A stretch of 64,000 bases of DNA from Evansella alkalicola (GTDB taxonomy: Bacteria; Bacillota; Bacilli; Bacillales; Salisediminibacteriaceae), in the NCBI RefSeq assembly GCF_019042735.1, contig NZ_JAHQCR010000023.1:1-64000 (forward strand). The letters are read 5' to 3'. The notes below the pieces were generated by a model. That model was not told where the DNA came from, did no database searches, and was given only the letters and a program-made list of their open reading frames with translations. Each line of letters opens with the position of its first letter. Position 1 is the first letter of the stretch. Shown one piece after another: positions 52,870-62,219 of the stretch. A program made the position numbers and the translations under genes.

Positions 52870-53044
52870 TATTTCTAATAACGCTCACCTCTCTTAGGAA
52901 AAGATTACTAAGTTTTCCATAAAAATAATTAAATTTAAATAAACTTTATCAATAATAGCTATAAAAAATAGTATTAACAATATATAATGGAATCTATAAG
53001 TCTATTTATTGTTCGTGATGTCGAAACATAGAGGTGTGAGGAAC

Positions 53045-53707
53045 ATGGAAAACTACATTTTAATATTGTTGGCTTATTTAATTGGCTCCATTCCTTTTGC
53101 ACTGATTGTTGGAAAGCTTAAAAGTGGAGCCGATGTCCGAAATTATGGAAGCGGGAATCTTGGAGCAACGAATAGTATTCTCGTATTAGGGAAGAAAGCA
53201 GGGGTCATCGTATTATTAGGTGATGTTGGTAAAGGAGTTCTTGCTACGACATTACCAGCTCTTTTCCAAAGTAATGTTAATCCTATATACATTGGAGTTG
53301 CTGTAGTATTGGGGCATTGTTTCCCTGTTTTTGCAGGCTTCCGAGGTGGGAAGGCAGTTGCTACAACAGCTGGAGTTCTCATCAGTTATAATCCATTGAT
53401 GTTTCTAGTTGGTTATGGTGTATTTTTTATCGTTATGTACCTAACAAAATATGTATTTATGGGTTCCTTATCAATAGGTGTTGCCCTTAGTATGTTTTCT
53501 TTATATATAGGTGATCAAGGCTTAGTCCTTTTATTTATACTATTTTCATTTTTCATGGTGTACTTACACCGTGTGAATATAACGAACTACCTTGCTAATA
53601 AAGAGGTAAAAATTACAGAGAAAAAGAGAATTAGAAAATATCAGGAAGATATGCAAAGAGAATTTGCAGGAGATATTGAAATTGTCAATCAAGATTCAGG
53701 AGCATAA
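53045..53707 (+). CDS. plsY: Glycerol-3-phosphate acyltransferase PlsY
   Basis: A 220-residue membrane enzyme that transfers acyl from acyl-phosphate to glycerol-3-phosphate, the first step of phospholipid synthesis. Family motifs: LIGSIPFALIVGK, GSGNLGATNS, GHCFPVFAGFRGGKAVATTAGV, and YLHRVNI. Five TM helices. The C-terminal ~20 residues extend beyond the usual ~193. ATG 53045 follows GAGGTGTGAGGA. Located downstream of glpD. Confidence 0.93.
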   Translation: MENYILILLAYLIGSIPFALIVGKLKSGADVRNYGSGNLGATNSILVLGKKAGVIVLLGDVGKGVLATTLPALFQSNVNPIYIGVAVVLGHCFPVFAGFRGGKAVATTAGVLISYNPLMFLVGYGVFFIVMYLTKYVFMGSLSIGVALSMFSLYIGDQGLVLLFILFSFFMVYLHRVNITNYLANKEVKITEKKRIRKYQEDMQREFAGDIEIVNQDSGA

Positions 53708-53714
53708 AACATAC

Positions 53715-53837
53715 AGAGACTGGGACAGTTTGAATGTTTAATTGAAAATACGAATTATGTAATATTTTAGGGGAGCTCCCTTTTAATGTGCATTATTCGT
53801 ATTTACATTGGTAAAACATTCATGTCCCAGTCCTTTT
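53715..53837. repeat. Triple-nested long hairpin, GACTGGGACA family
   Basis: Outer arms GACTGGGACAG..TGAATGTTT and AAACATTCATGTCCCAGTC, inner arms AAAATACGAAT..ATTCGTATTT, and a central perfect GGGAGCTCCC. About 120 bases, no coding capacity, T-run at the right end. It lies between plsY and the convergent gerC gene and can terminate both. Its outer core is shared with 26071-26147. Confidence 0.78.
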
Positions 53838-53845
53838 TGTTGTCC

Positions 53846-54964
53846 TTAATGGATAGTACCTGTTGATGTGATTCTTGGCTCTACATGAACTGTAATGTTT
53901 GCCCTCTGGAAAATATCATTCCAGTACTCTTTACTCCAGTTACTACGATCTTTTTTACGGAAGTTATCTCCAATTGCAATTGGGTCAATCCTCAACTCCT
54001 GAAACTTATTTAAGGAACCTAACAAGGATTCTTCGATGGCATTACTTAATTTTTCCTCCACTTCTCCCCTTTGACCGTGAACAGATAAATCTGATTTCCC
54101 TGTATAGTCAACGACGGCACCTGTTATATATAAATAAATATAGATCTCAGGATTGTTTGGATCCCCGTTCGTTTTTATATTTCGTGAAGAACGGATGAAG
54201 TTGAGGACAATGACAGAATCTTCACCTTCATTTTCACCGTCATTAGGAAGGTTATAGGAAATGTCTGATGTCTTTCTATTTCTTTTAATACTCTCCACTA
54301 TTTTAGCTTCTTCCCTCTCAATGGTAGAAATGAATTTATCTTCTTTAAAAAGGGCAACCTTTGTTAGCTTGATGGAGTCTCCAGATTTTTCAATATATGG
54401 TGCTAGTGAGTCTGAAACTTGACTCGTTACATGGCGTATAAAGTGATGAATTGTTGTAAATGGACTAAATGCAGTGATGGTAGAAGGCTTCAACAACTGG
54501 TTTAAGTACCTGTTAATATCAGGCTTATCATGGTAATCACTATTAAGCAAATCTTCTACTGTTCCTCCACCAACAACTGCCAAATAGGAATTGGTCCCAA
54601 CTCTAGGGTCGCGGTAAAGATTTTCTAATACCTCCCAAACACCTACTTCTCTAGCAAATTCTTCACTAAATAAAATGACACGTAGCTGCGCGGTAGATAA
54701 TAACTTTTCAGACTTTGTTGAACCTTCCATGATTGCACGGTGTGGAGACTCTACCTCTACAGTGAATTTCTGAACCTTTGTTTCCGCGTCTTTTTCTGGT
54801 TGAGGTAAAGTTAAGGTCACCTTCATATGCCCTTCTTCCTCTCCCATATCAAAGCCCATCACACCAACCATTCCATAATTTTCTATTGTTGGCTGTTCAA
54901 AATCATTAATGCACCCAGTAAGCAATAACACTAGCATAATATACAATGAAAAAAGTCTCTTCAT
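53846..54964 (-). CDS. Ger(x)C-family spore germination lipoprotein
   Basis: A 372-residue C subunit of a GerA-type germinant receptor, acting at the spore inner membrane. The signal peptide ends at the lipobox LLTGC (Cys about 18). Body features: YGMVGVMGFDMGEEEG, LRVILFSEEFAREVG and the C-terminal YWNDIFQRANITV. It overlaps the B subunit gene by 4 bases (ATGA) and is the last gene of the operon. Confidence 0.92.
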   Translation of the reverse strand: MKRLFSLYIMLVLLLTGCINDFEQPTIENYGMVGVMGFDMGEEEGHMKVTLTLPQPEKDAETKVQKFTVEVESPHRAIMEGSTKSEKLLSTAQLRVILFSEEFAREVGVWEVLENLYRDPRVGTNSYLAVVGGGTVEDLLNSDYHDKPDINRYLNQLLKPSTITAFSPFTTIHHFIRHVTSQVSDSLAPYIEKSGDSIKLTKVALFKEDKFISTIEREEAKIVESIKRNRKTSDISYNLPNDGENEGEDSVIVLNFIRSSRNIKTNGDPNNPEIYIYLYITGAVVDYTGKSDLSVHGQRGEVEEKLSNAIEESLLGSLNKFQELRIDPIAIGDNFRKKDRSNWSKEYWNDIFQRANITVHVEPRITSTGTIH

Positions 54965-56073
54965 GACGCTGAGGCTTCCTTTCCTTTATTTCTCTTTTCC
55001 CTGTTTTTTACCTTATAAAGCATTAGTAGGAAGATAGGCAATAGGATTAATACGTATCCTGCTATGATGATCCATTTATCGTATATTAAAGCTTGGACAT
55101 ATATAGGTATTGGACCTAGTACGATGAAAAGGGCAACACTGGCTATGAAGTACAAATGCCACGTTTTGTTTTTGTGCTTACTAAATAACGCATCTACCCC
55201 TTTTTTTGCTGTCCAAAGGTATATAGAAGCTTTGGATAAGACTAGGAGGACATATAAACTTATTCCTAGCGTCTCTATGCGTTCCACATTTGATAAGACT
55301 ACTGCCTGATATAAATTAAGTAAGGGGTAGAGAAGGTTCTCAAGCTGCCATCTTGAAAAATAGACAATACTAGCTACACAAATGAGCCCAATGAAAATGA
55401 TAGCTAGCCAAATGCCAATAGCAGCATGTTTATATGCCTTTTTTTGATTAATGATATATGGGTAAAAAAACATAATTAATGCAAAGCCAAGCATGATTTG
55501 TGATCCTTCAAAGAAAGCATGTCCCCAATCTTTTAAGCTATGTTCGAACCTTGGATACAGATGATGAAAGTTTGAATCAGCAAATGCCCAGTTACTGTAA
55601 TACCCCATCCATACTGTTAAGAAAAAGGAAAGAATAGAGAACCTGGCAATGGATTTAATACCACCATTTATGATTGCGATCATGACGATAAAAAAGGTGA
55701 TAGCAATCATCGTGATAGTATAATCTGGCATTGTAACAGATTGAACTAGACGGATGTATAATTTACTCGTGTTGGCAACTTGGATAGTCGAATAAATAAG
55801 GATGAGTAGATTTAAAAGTTTTCCCACTGCTTTACCAGTTAGTTTCTCGTTAATGACATAAAGGGTATCATCTGGAAATTTACTACCAAGAGAAGTCATT
55901 GGCTTTAAAAAAATCATGGCTACAATGCCAAATAAAATAACTACCATCCACATGTTATACCCAACATGACTGAGGTTATGAGGGATAGTAAAAAGAGCAA
56001 TCCCCCCCAGACTACAATGGAGGAGAAAAATGACATGATATTTATTTAACTTTTTAAAATTCCCTTTGTCCAT
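54961..56073 (-). CDS. GerB-type germinant receptor permease subunit
   Basis: A 370-residue membrane protein with about ten helices of the endospore germination permease (APC superfamily-like) family. It lies 5 bases after the GerA-type gene and its ATG follows GAGGAG. The B subunits bind germinant in the spore inner membrane together with the A and C subunits. Confidence 0.92.
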   Translation of the reverse strand: MDKGNFKKLNKYHVIFLLHCSLGGIALFTIPHNLSHVGYNMWMVVILFGIVAMIFLKPMTSLGSKFPDDTLYVINEKLTGKAVGKLLNLLILIYSTIQVANTSKLYIRLVQSVTMPDYTITMIAITFFIVMIAIINGGIKSIARFSILSFFLTVWMGYYSNWAFADSNFHHLYPRFEHSLKDWGHAFFEGSQIMLGFALIMFFYPYIINQKKAYKHAAIGIWLAIIFIGLICVASIVYFSRWQLENLLYPLLNLYQAVVLSNVERIETLGISLYVLLVLSKASIYLWTAKKGVDALFSKHKNKTWHLYFIASVALFIVLGPIPIYVQALIYDKWIIIAGYVLILLPIFLLMLYKVKNREKRNKGKEASAS

Positions 56074-56078
56074 ATAGG

Positions 56079-57578
56079 CTACTCCTCATCCAATGGCCTG
56101 GATAACTGTTTTTTCGAACGTGATAGTCCAGACCTTGTTACTAAAAACTGTATAGGTGCACGTAATATACTGTTTAATGTATCTGTCCAATGTCTAGGAA
56201 TAACGGGAGTCATATATGGTGACCCGAGTGATGTTAAGTTTAAGAGGTGATTAAGAAGCCAAGCTAAAAAGATCATTTGCCCATACATTCCTAGTAAACC
56301 AGCAGCAAAGATGAAACCATATCGCACTAAACGAATGGCGTTACTCATTAAGAAGTTTGGTGGTAGGAAGGATAGCAGGGCTGATACAGCTACTAGAACG
56401 ATTAATACATTACTTGCTAGACCTGCTTCCACTGCCGCGGTCCCAATAACAATACCTCCAACAATACCAATCGTTTGACCGATCTTGGTAGGCATGCGTG
56501 CCCCTGCTTCCCGGAGTACTTCAATTACTAGTTCAATGATGAGTACTTCAAGTACAGGAGGAAAGGGTACTTGAGTTCTAGACTCAGAGAGCATGATTAA
56601 CAAATGTGGTGGAAGCATTTCAGGATGGAAAGTAAGAACAGAGACATAAGTGGACGTTAACAAGATGGATATAATAAATCCAAATAACCGAATCGTTCGT
56701 AACATCGTTGCAGTTGTCCAGCGGTTATAGAAATCTTCCGGGCTTGTGAACATTTCAAAAAAAGAGGCTGGTAGTATAGCAGCCTCAGGACTACCATTTA
56801 ACATGATGATTATCCTTCCATCAAGCAGAGCTTCCGTAGCATTATCTGATCGAACAGTTATACCGTGTTGAGGGAAGGGGGATAAAGGTTTGTCCTCCAG
56901 CATTTGTTTAAAAATCGGCAAGCCAACAAATCCCTGATATTCAACATTCCTAACCCTATCCATGACCCGTTTTACATTCTCTTTGTTTGCAATATTCTCC
57001 ATGTACAGAACAGCAACAGTATTTTGTGTTTCTGTACCCAGTGTGAAAAATTTTGTTTTTAGATTAGGTGAAATTATTCTCCTTTTAATTAAAGAAAGAC
57101 TTGAGTTTAATGTTTCAGTCAATGAGTCTTGTGGCCCCATGACCGTTGTTTCGTTTTCTGCAGAGGTGATTGAACGCTCTGGGACACTGTACGTATCAAT
57201 CTTAATCACGAGCTCCCGTTGAAGAAAGAATAGGATAGTTTGGCCGCTCATAATATCATGAATCAAAGTTTCAAGGTCTTCTAAATCTGCTTTACTACTG
57301 TTTTTCAAAACTTCTTCAGGTCCATAATTCTCAGAAACTTGATTTAAAGGGGTGAGAACTAGATCTTGTAAAACGCTACCTTGAACAAGGGTATCTATAT
57401 AGATTAATAACGCTTTTTCTCCATTAATATCTATCTCATTCTTTTTTAAATCATCAATATTTACGAGTTGTTCATTTAGATTAGTGAGTGTTACCCTGTG
57501 CTTACTTGTCTTAGGTTTCGTGCTGTGCTTTGATTCAGTTGTAGTTTCTATTTGTTTCTTAAACCAGTTCCAAAACAA
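56079..57578 (-). CDS. GerA-type germinant receptor A subunit
   Basis: A 499-residue protein of the GerAA/SpoVAF family: an N-terminal soluble domain (about 1-280; VRRVMDRVRNVEY.., GRIIIMLNGSPEAAILPASFFEMF) and about five C-terminal helices (PFPPVLEVLIIELVIEVLREAGARMP is the conserved membrane motif). TTG 57578 lies 8 bases after AAGAGG and is preferred to the GTG at 57587. First gene of the three-gene germinant receptor operon. Confidence 0.94.
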   Translation of the reverse strand: MFWNWFKKQIETTTESKHSTKPKTSKHRVTLTNLNEQLVNIDDLKKNEIDINGEKALLIYIDTLVQGSVLQDLVLTPLNQVSENYGPEEVLKNSSKADLEDLETLIHDIMSGQTILFFLQRELVIKIDTYSVPERSITSAENETTVMGPQDSLTETLNSSLSLIKRRIISPNLKTKFFTLGTETQNTVAVLYMENIANKENVKRVMDRVRNVEYQGFVGLPIFKQMLEDKPLSPFPQHGITVRSDNATEALLDGRIIIMLNGSPEAAILPASFFEMFTSPEDFYNRWTTATMLRTIRLFGFIISILLTSTYVSVLTFHPEMLPPHLLIMLSESRTQVPFPPVLEVLIIELVIEVLREAGARMPTKIGQTIGIVGGIVIGTAAVEAGLASNVLIVLVAVSALLSFLPPNFLMSNAIRLVRYGFIFAAGLLGMYGQMIFLAWLLNHLLNLTSLGSPYMTPVIPRHWTDTLNSILRAPIQFLVTRSGLSRSKKQLSRPLDEE

Positions 57579-57648
57579 GGGTATCACCTCTTTTACTTAT
57601 CTAGCAGTAAGCAGTTAGTTTAACAATTAACTAACAGGTTATAAGGGA

Positions 57649-57678
57649 TAGTATTCTTCAGTGGAAAATCTTTTATGC
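57649..57678 (-). promoter_or_regulatory. Sigma-G-like promoter of ger operon
   Basis: On the minus strand GCATA (-35, 57674-57678) and AATACTA (-10, 57649-57655) are separated by 18 bases. This resembles the sigma-G promoters that drive forespore germination genes and lies about 70 bases upstream of the gerA start. Confidence 0.6.
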
Positions 57679-57810
57679 ACCCCCGACTATTGTGCTTATC
57701 TACGTTATAATGAAAGGGTAGTAAGAAAAGAGCGGAGCGAGTAGCCTGCAGTGAGTTCAAATACACCATGACTATTTTCAGGGTAGCTATTATTGAAGGG
57801 GGAGGATTTT

Positions 57811-58329
57811 ATGGTGGGCGAACACTTAGTAGTCATGCATGGTATGAACGGAACAAGAGTAGAGGTGTTTATGAAAGCGTTGGAACTACTGGATTCAAGA
57901 TTTGAGAGAATCGTTGTGGAAGAGTTAGTAAATCTTGATAGGGATATTGTGTTGGAGAGAACACGCGAAGGATCCATACCAATTGTACATATAAAGTCAT
58001 TGGAAAAAATGCAAGACATAAATGATAAACTACATACTATCTCCGTCATGAAGGTTTATATATGGGAAACATTATCTGCTGTTGAAGAAAGGTTGCGCAA
58101 ACAACACGTCAATTCAGAACTGATAGCACAGATTATTTCAGAAGCACACAGTGAATTAAATGATTTACGTAAGAAAAATAAGTTCAGCCTATATGACCAA
58201 ATTGTTGATCTCAGCCTTTCCCCCGTAGATGCAGGTCTTCAATTCATTTACGATTTATCAGAGGAAAACTACAACAGAGAAAATAATTTAGATATATTAG
58301 AACAATACATAGAAAAATTAAGTGAGTAA
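57811..58329 (+). CDS. Hypothetical protein, unknown fold
   Basis: A 172-residue soluble protein. Start region VGEHLVVMHGMNGTRVEVF has a GMNGTR turn; the second half is helical and charged (LEQYIEKLSE end). No signal peptide or TM. ATG 57811 follows GGGGGAGG. Encoded alone, between the divergent ger operon and the AbgT gene, with a strong terminator. I do not recognise the family. Confidence 0.7.
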   Translation: MVGEHLVVMHGMNGTRVEVFMKALELLDSRFERIVVEELVNLDRDIVLERTREGSIPIVHIKSLEKMQDINDKLHTISVMKVYIWETLSAVEERLRKQHVNSELIAQIISEAHSELNDLRKKNKFSLYDQIVDLSLSPVDAGLQFIYDLSEENYNRENNLDILEQYIEKLSE

Positions 58330-58360
58330 GCGCAGATTAAATATCTGGCGCTTTTTTTTT
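58329..58360 (+). terminator. Terminator of hypothetical gene
   Basis: AGCGCAGAT..ATCTGGCGCT stem with nine T. Confidence 0.92.
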
Positions 58361-58370
58361 ATGACGACAA

Positions 58371-58417
58371 GCGAATGGACTGTAACGAACCCCAACACAA
58401 GAATAGTATTTTCGCGG
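58371..58417 (-). repeat. Partial copy of dispersed repeat family A
   Basis: GCGAATGGACTGTAACGAAC..ATAGTATTTTCGCGG is, on the minus strand, the left-end half of the 43.39 kb and 43.58 kb elements and matches 3480-3524. Confidence 0.62.
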
Positions 58418-58501
58418 TAGATAATTAATAAGACAGGCAAATTAAGTAAATGATAAAAAATATTCTTATAATCGGATTGAAATGTAGAAAGGAGATTTCT
58501 A

Positions 58502-60031
58502 ATGGCAAAAGTAGCAGAACAAAGAAGAGGCTTATTCCAACGTTTCCTTGATTTCGTGGAAAAGTTAGGAAACAAGCTCCCCCACCCAGTAACACTATTT
58601 GCCTTTTTAGCGTTACTTGTCATAGTTTTATCTGCATTATTTTCATGGATGGGGATTCATGTAGAACACCCCGGAGAAGAGGATACGCTAGTTTATATTC
58701 AGAACCTCCTAAGTGCTGAAGGTTTAGAATACATATTTACAAGTATGGTTGCAAACTTCATTGGCTTTGCTCCTTTAGGGGTTGTGTTAACAACTATGCT
58801 TGGTATAGGGTTGGCAGAACGGACAGGCTTAATTAGTGCATGTCTCCGTGGTTTTGTATTGGCAGTTCCTAAGCGGTTAATTACAGCAGGTTTAGTTTTC
58901 GCAGGGATCATGTCGAGTGTGGCTTCAGATGCAGGATATGTTGTTCTTCCACCTTTAGGTGCAGTTATATTTGCCGCATTGGGGCGTCATCCCCTTGGAG
59001 GTCTAGCAGCAGCATTTGCAGGGGTTTCGGCTGGTTTTAGTGCAAACTTATTTTTATCGGCAACAGATGCAATGCTTGGAGAACTAACTATTCAGGCCAC
59101 AGAAATTATTGATCCTGTATACGCACAAGGTATGAATATTGCGATGAACTATTACTTCATCATAGTTTCAGTCTTCTTATTAACATTCATCGGGGCTTGG
59201 GTAACAGAAAAAATCGTGGAGCCTAGGCTAGGAGAGTATAAAGGAGCATTTAGGGAAGATATTGAGGGGTTGAGTAGACAGGAAAAGGTAGGTTTAATTT
59301 GGGCAGGCATTGCATTATTCGTATCGATTATTCTGACTGCACTCTTAATACTTCCTGAAAATGCACCATTAAGAGGGGCGGAAGGAGAGATTATTAGGTC
59401 ACCCTTTATGTCGTCCTTAGTACCAATTATTGCCCTTTTATTTTTTATTCCAGGTTTTGTTTATGGAAAGGTGACCAAGAACATTCAGGATGATAAAGAT
59501 GTAGCAAATCAACTTTCAGATACAATGGCTTCGATGGGAATGTTTATCGTACTTGCCTTTACTGCAGGTCAGTTTGTGTCCTTCTTTGCTGAAACAAATA
59601 TGGGGCTCGTTATTGGTGTATATGGAGCTGAGTTTTTACAATCGATTAATTTATCAGGTGTACCGCTTATTATTGGATTTATAATAGTAGCAGCATTTAT
59701 TAACTTATTTATCGGAAGTGCATCAGCAAAATGGGCAATGATTGCTCCTATATTTGTGCCAATAATGATGAGGCTAGGATATTCTCCTGAAATGACCCAG
59801 ATGGCTTATCGTATCGCCGATTCAACAACAAATATAATCTCACCTTTGATGACTTATTTTGCGATTATCATTGCATTCGCACAAAAGTATGACAAGAACA
59901 TGGGGATAGGCACTTTAATTTCTGTCATGTTTCCATATTCCATTGTATTTACGATAGCTTGGTCATTGATGTTAATTATTTGGATGTTCCTTGGGATAGA
60001 TCTTGGACCAGGCTCTCCAATCTTATATTAA
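58502..60031 (+). CDS. AbgT-family transporter
   Basis: A 509-residue transporter of the AbgT (p-aminobenzoyl-glutamate transport or sulfonamide export) family with about 11-13 helices and two re-entrant loops. Segments AFLALLVIVLSALFSWMG, LGVVLTTMLGIGLAERTGL, MSSVASDAGYVVLPPLGAVIF and IGSASAKWAMIAPIFVPIMM are characteristic. ATG 58502 follows AAAGGAGA. No peptidase gene is adjacent, so the substrate stays open. Confidence 0.9.
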   Translation: MAKVAEQRRGLFQRFLDFVEKLGNKLPHPVTLFAFLALLVIVLSALFSWMGIHVEHPGEEDTLVYIQNLLSAEGLEYIFTSMVANFIGFAPLGVVLTTMLGIGLAERTGLISACLRGFVLAVPKRLITAGLVFAGIMSSVASDAGYVVLPPLGAVIFAALGRHPLGGLAAAFAGVSAGFSANLFLSATDAMLGELTIQATEIIDPVYAQGMNIAMNYYFIIVSVFLLTFIGAWVTEKIVEPRLGEYKGAFREDIEGLSRQEKVGLIWAGIALFVSIILTALLILPENAPLRGAEGEIIRSPFMSSLVPIIALLFFIPGFVYGKVTKNIQDDKDVANQLSDTMASMGMFIVLAFTAGQFVSFFAETNMGLVIGVYGAEFLQSINLSGVPLIIGFIIVAAFINLFIGSASAKWAMIAPIFVPIMMRLGYSPEMTQMAYRIADSTTNIISPLMTYFAIIIAFAQKYDKNMGIGTLISVMFPYSIVFTIAWSLMLIIWMFLGIDLGPGSPILY

Positions 60032-60036
60032 TTTGT

Positions 60037-60077
60037 AACGCTTGGCTACCTTATAAAAGGTTAAGTCAAGCGTTTTT
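60037..60077 (+). terminator. Terminator of AbgT gene
   Basis: AACGCTTG..CAAGCGTT stem with inner ACCTT..AAGGT and T-run. Confidence 0.85.
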
Positions 60078-60246
60078 CCGTTATTAAGCTAGCTACAATT
60101 AATAATTGCAGTAGAAAATCCTTTCTTTTTTCTCTGAGTTTAGTAAAATAAGAATTGTTAGATAACAATACCGTCATGTTGTTAAACCATATATACTCCT
60201 TTCAGCATCTAGGGAAGGTTAAAAAAATAATAAAGGGGTGGAGAAC

Positions 60247-61086
60247 TTGTCTATTAGATTTTTTGAATCATTGAGGGAATTTTTTATTAATAATAAAGAA
60301 CAGTTTGAACAACATTTATTAGAGGAAGCAGTAAATGTAAAAGATAAGATAGAAGAGATTCACCAAATTGGGAAAATTAACCTTGTAAAGAATGCACATA
60401 CATTAACTTTGGCAGTAATAGATGAACGTAATGAGGATCTCGATGTTTTAGCAAAAAAAGAAGGAGAATTGTGGGCAAGGGCGTCACTGACAATTGAATT
60501 TAAATTAGAATGGATTCAATCTGTAAGAAGGACACTTTGGGAGTTTCTATACCAATACAATGTACTTAAACAATCAGAAAGTAGTAGTCTCGAAGCATTC
60601 TTTAGGATGGAAAAAAAATACAATGATTTAATCGATAAATTCTTAAATGGCTTCTTTATTAGTTATTCTAAATCGAAGGATGACATGCTGGCTGAACAAC
60701 GTAGGTTAGTGGAAAGTTTGTCTGTTCCTATCATCCCAGTTACAGCTACAACGGGAGTACTACCTCTAATTGGTAACATTGATGAATTTCGCATCAAAAT
60801 AATGGAGGAAAAAGTTTTTCAACAAATTAGTAAATCAAAAATTGAAACCATTGTTTTAGACCTTTCAGGTGTTGCTTATGTGGAAAATGATATTATAGAT
60901 CATCTAGTTCGGATCATTGATGGTTTTGGTATGATGGGGTGTAAAACAGTTATAACTGGTATTCGTCCAGAAGTGGCAAAAAGTATGGTGATAAATGGAA
61001 TGAGTTTCGAAGATAAGGCGGAATCGAAGGGTACTCTACAATCGGCACTATTGGAGTTTTTTTCAGAAACACAGATCTCTAATTAA
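60247..61086 (+). CDS. RsbR-like STAS-domain stress protein
   Basis: A 279-residue stressosome-type protein: an N-terminal RsbR-type helical domain (about 1-150) and a C-terminal STAS domain (about 160-275; SVPIIPVTATTGVLPLIGNI, DLSGVAYVENDIIDHLV, TGIRPEVAKSMV). The TGIRPE motif is conserved. The Thr in the usual VVDT segment before the first STAS helix, a phosphorylation site in RsbR, is replaced here by Asn/Asp (YVENDII). TTG 60247 is 8 bases after AAAGGGG. No rsbS, rsbT or sigB genes are beside it. Confidence 0.85.
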   Translation: MSIRFFESLREFFINNKEQFEQHLLEEAVNVKDKIEEIHQIGKINLVKNAHTLTLAVIDERNEDLDVLAKKEGELWARASLTIEFKLEWIQSVRRTLWEFLYQYNVLKQSESSSLEAFFRMEKKYNDLIDKFLNGFFISYSKSKDDMLAEQRRLVESLSVPIIPVTATTGVLPLIGNIDEFRIKIMEEKVFQQISKSKIETIVLDLSGVAYVENDIIDHLVRIIDGFGMMGCKTVITGIRPEVAKSMVINGMSFEDKAESKGTLQSALLEFFSETQISN

Positions 61087-61097
61087 TCAAATGATTT

Positions 61098-61143
61098 AAG
61101 GCTGTACTGAATTGTCAACTTGACGTTTCAGTACAGCCTTTTT
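61098..61143. terminator. Bidirectional terminator
   Basis: AAGGCTGTACTGA..TCAGTACAGCCTT 13-bp stem with T-run. Confidence 0.92.
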
Positions 61144-61153
61144 AAGGGGGGAA

Positions 61154-61597
61154 TTATCTATTCAAATATAAGAGTTTTTCTTCTTGTTTTAAAAAATCAT
61201 GAAATATTTTGAATGCGCGGTATGGCTTTTCGTGAAGTGCATCGAGATACTGTTCTTTAGCTGGATCAGGTAGTATCTCACTGTTAGAAATGCGAGATTG
61301 GATATAGTCGAGACTTGTTTCCTGCATTTTTTTACTGTAATGTTTAGATTCTTTGAAGAATGCGAACCCTAATGCACCAGCAACAGCCAAAATTAAAATA
61401 AAGAAGGTTATTTCACTAGTCATTGGAAAATAAATAATTACGGTATATAGATTAATGATAGAAAAAAAGATTAGTGGTATGGAAACAAGGCCAAATAGGA
61501 GGTTTTTTTTCATATATGGAGATACCTTTCCTTCCACAACAGCCAGTTCTTTTTTTACAAATGGTGATTCTTCATCAGCTTTAAAGAATTTCATCAT
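61154..61597 (-). CDS. DUF5392/YwnF-like small membrane protein
   Basis: A 147-residue protein with an N-terminal PFVKKELAVVEGKVSPYMKKN segment, two TM helices (about 32-52 and 62-82) and a C-terminal helical soluble domain (AKEQYLDALHEKPYRAFKIFHDF). Similar in layout to the YwnF/DUF5392 family of Bacillus; function unknown. ATG 61597 lies 8 bases after GAGGAG. Confidence 0.7.
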   Translation of the reverse strand: MMKFFKADEESPFVKKELAVVEGKVSPYMKKNLLFGLVSIPLIFFSIINLYTVIIYFPMTSEITFFILILAVAGALGFAFFKESKHYSKKMQETSLDYIQSRISNSEILPDPAKEQYLDALHEKPYRAFKIFHDFLKQEEKLLYLNR

Positions 61598-61622
61598 GCA
61601 CCACGCTCCTCGGTGTGAACTA

Positions 61623-62183
61623 TTATTTGATTGCCTCGTATATCCTCATAGGTGGAATGTTTCGGAATAAATAATTATCATTTACTTCAGGAAATTGATG
61701 ATACAAATAGTGAAGCAAGTGCTCATCTCTTTGGAAGAAAGTCTGGTAAGGTAAAAACTTTCCACCTTTTTTTAAAAGTTTGTGTGTCTTTTGGACAACG
61801 GATAGTCTACCATTATGTGTCATTAGGGAGAATGGAATACCTGATAAAACATAATCAACCTCTTCATCGTAATCTTCCATGATTTTATCAATGAATTCTG
61901 CGTTCCCCTGGTGTACTTTCAATCTATGATCTTGTATATTTCCCCCTAAATAATTTGCGAAATTAGGATTTAGTTCAACTGCAATAATTAAAGAGTCGTC
62001 TGTAAGGTGATTCAGTAAGTATTCTGTGAAAACTCCTGTTGCAGGTCCGTATTCGATGATGACAAGACGCTTCTCAAAGTCTATCCTTTTGCAAATTTCT
62101 GCTACGCAACTTTGTGAAGTCGGGGTAATGGAAGCGATTTTCGGATCTTTAAAAATATTTTTAATGTACTCCTTCGTACTCAT
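61623..62183 (-). CDS. Class I SAM-dependent methyltransferase (KsgA/PEMT-like)
   Basis: A 186-residue methyltransferase. The AdoMet site is VVIEYGPATGVFTEYLLNHL (motif I), then AVELNPNFA (motif II) and VDYVLSGIPFSL (motif IV, the xGxPF signature shared with rRNA-dimethyladenosine and phosphatidylethanolamine methyltransferases). The short length fits the phospholipid type better than KsgA. ATG 62183 has an AAAAGGGTGAGG site before it. Confidence 0.83.
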   Translation of the reverse strand: MSTKEYIKNIFKDPKIASITPTSQSCVAEICKRIDFEKRLVIIEYGPATGVFTEYLLNHLTDDSLIIAVELNPNFANYLGGNIQDHRLKVHQGNAEFIDKIMEDYDEEVDYVLSGIPFSLMTHNGRLSVVQKTHKLLKKGGKFLPYQTFFQRDEHLLHYLYHQFPEVNDNYLFRNIPPMRIYEAIK

Positions 62184-62219
62184 GAATATATCCTCACCCT
62201 TTTGTAAAATGAATTCTAA

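Noticed and set aside
57705..58049. Minus-strand frame opposite the unknown gene at 57811
   Set aside because: Lacks a ribosome site and domain; the plus-strand gene has both a ribosome site and terminator.
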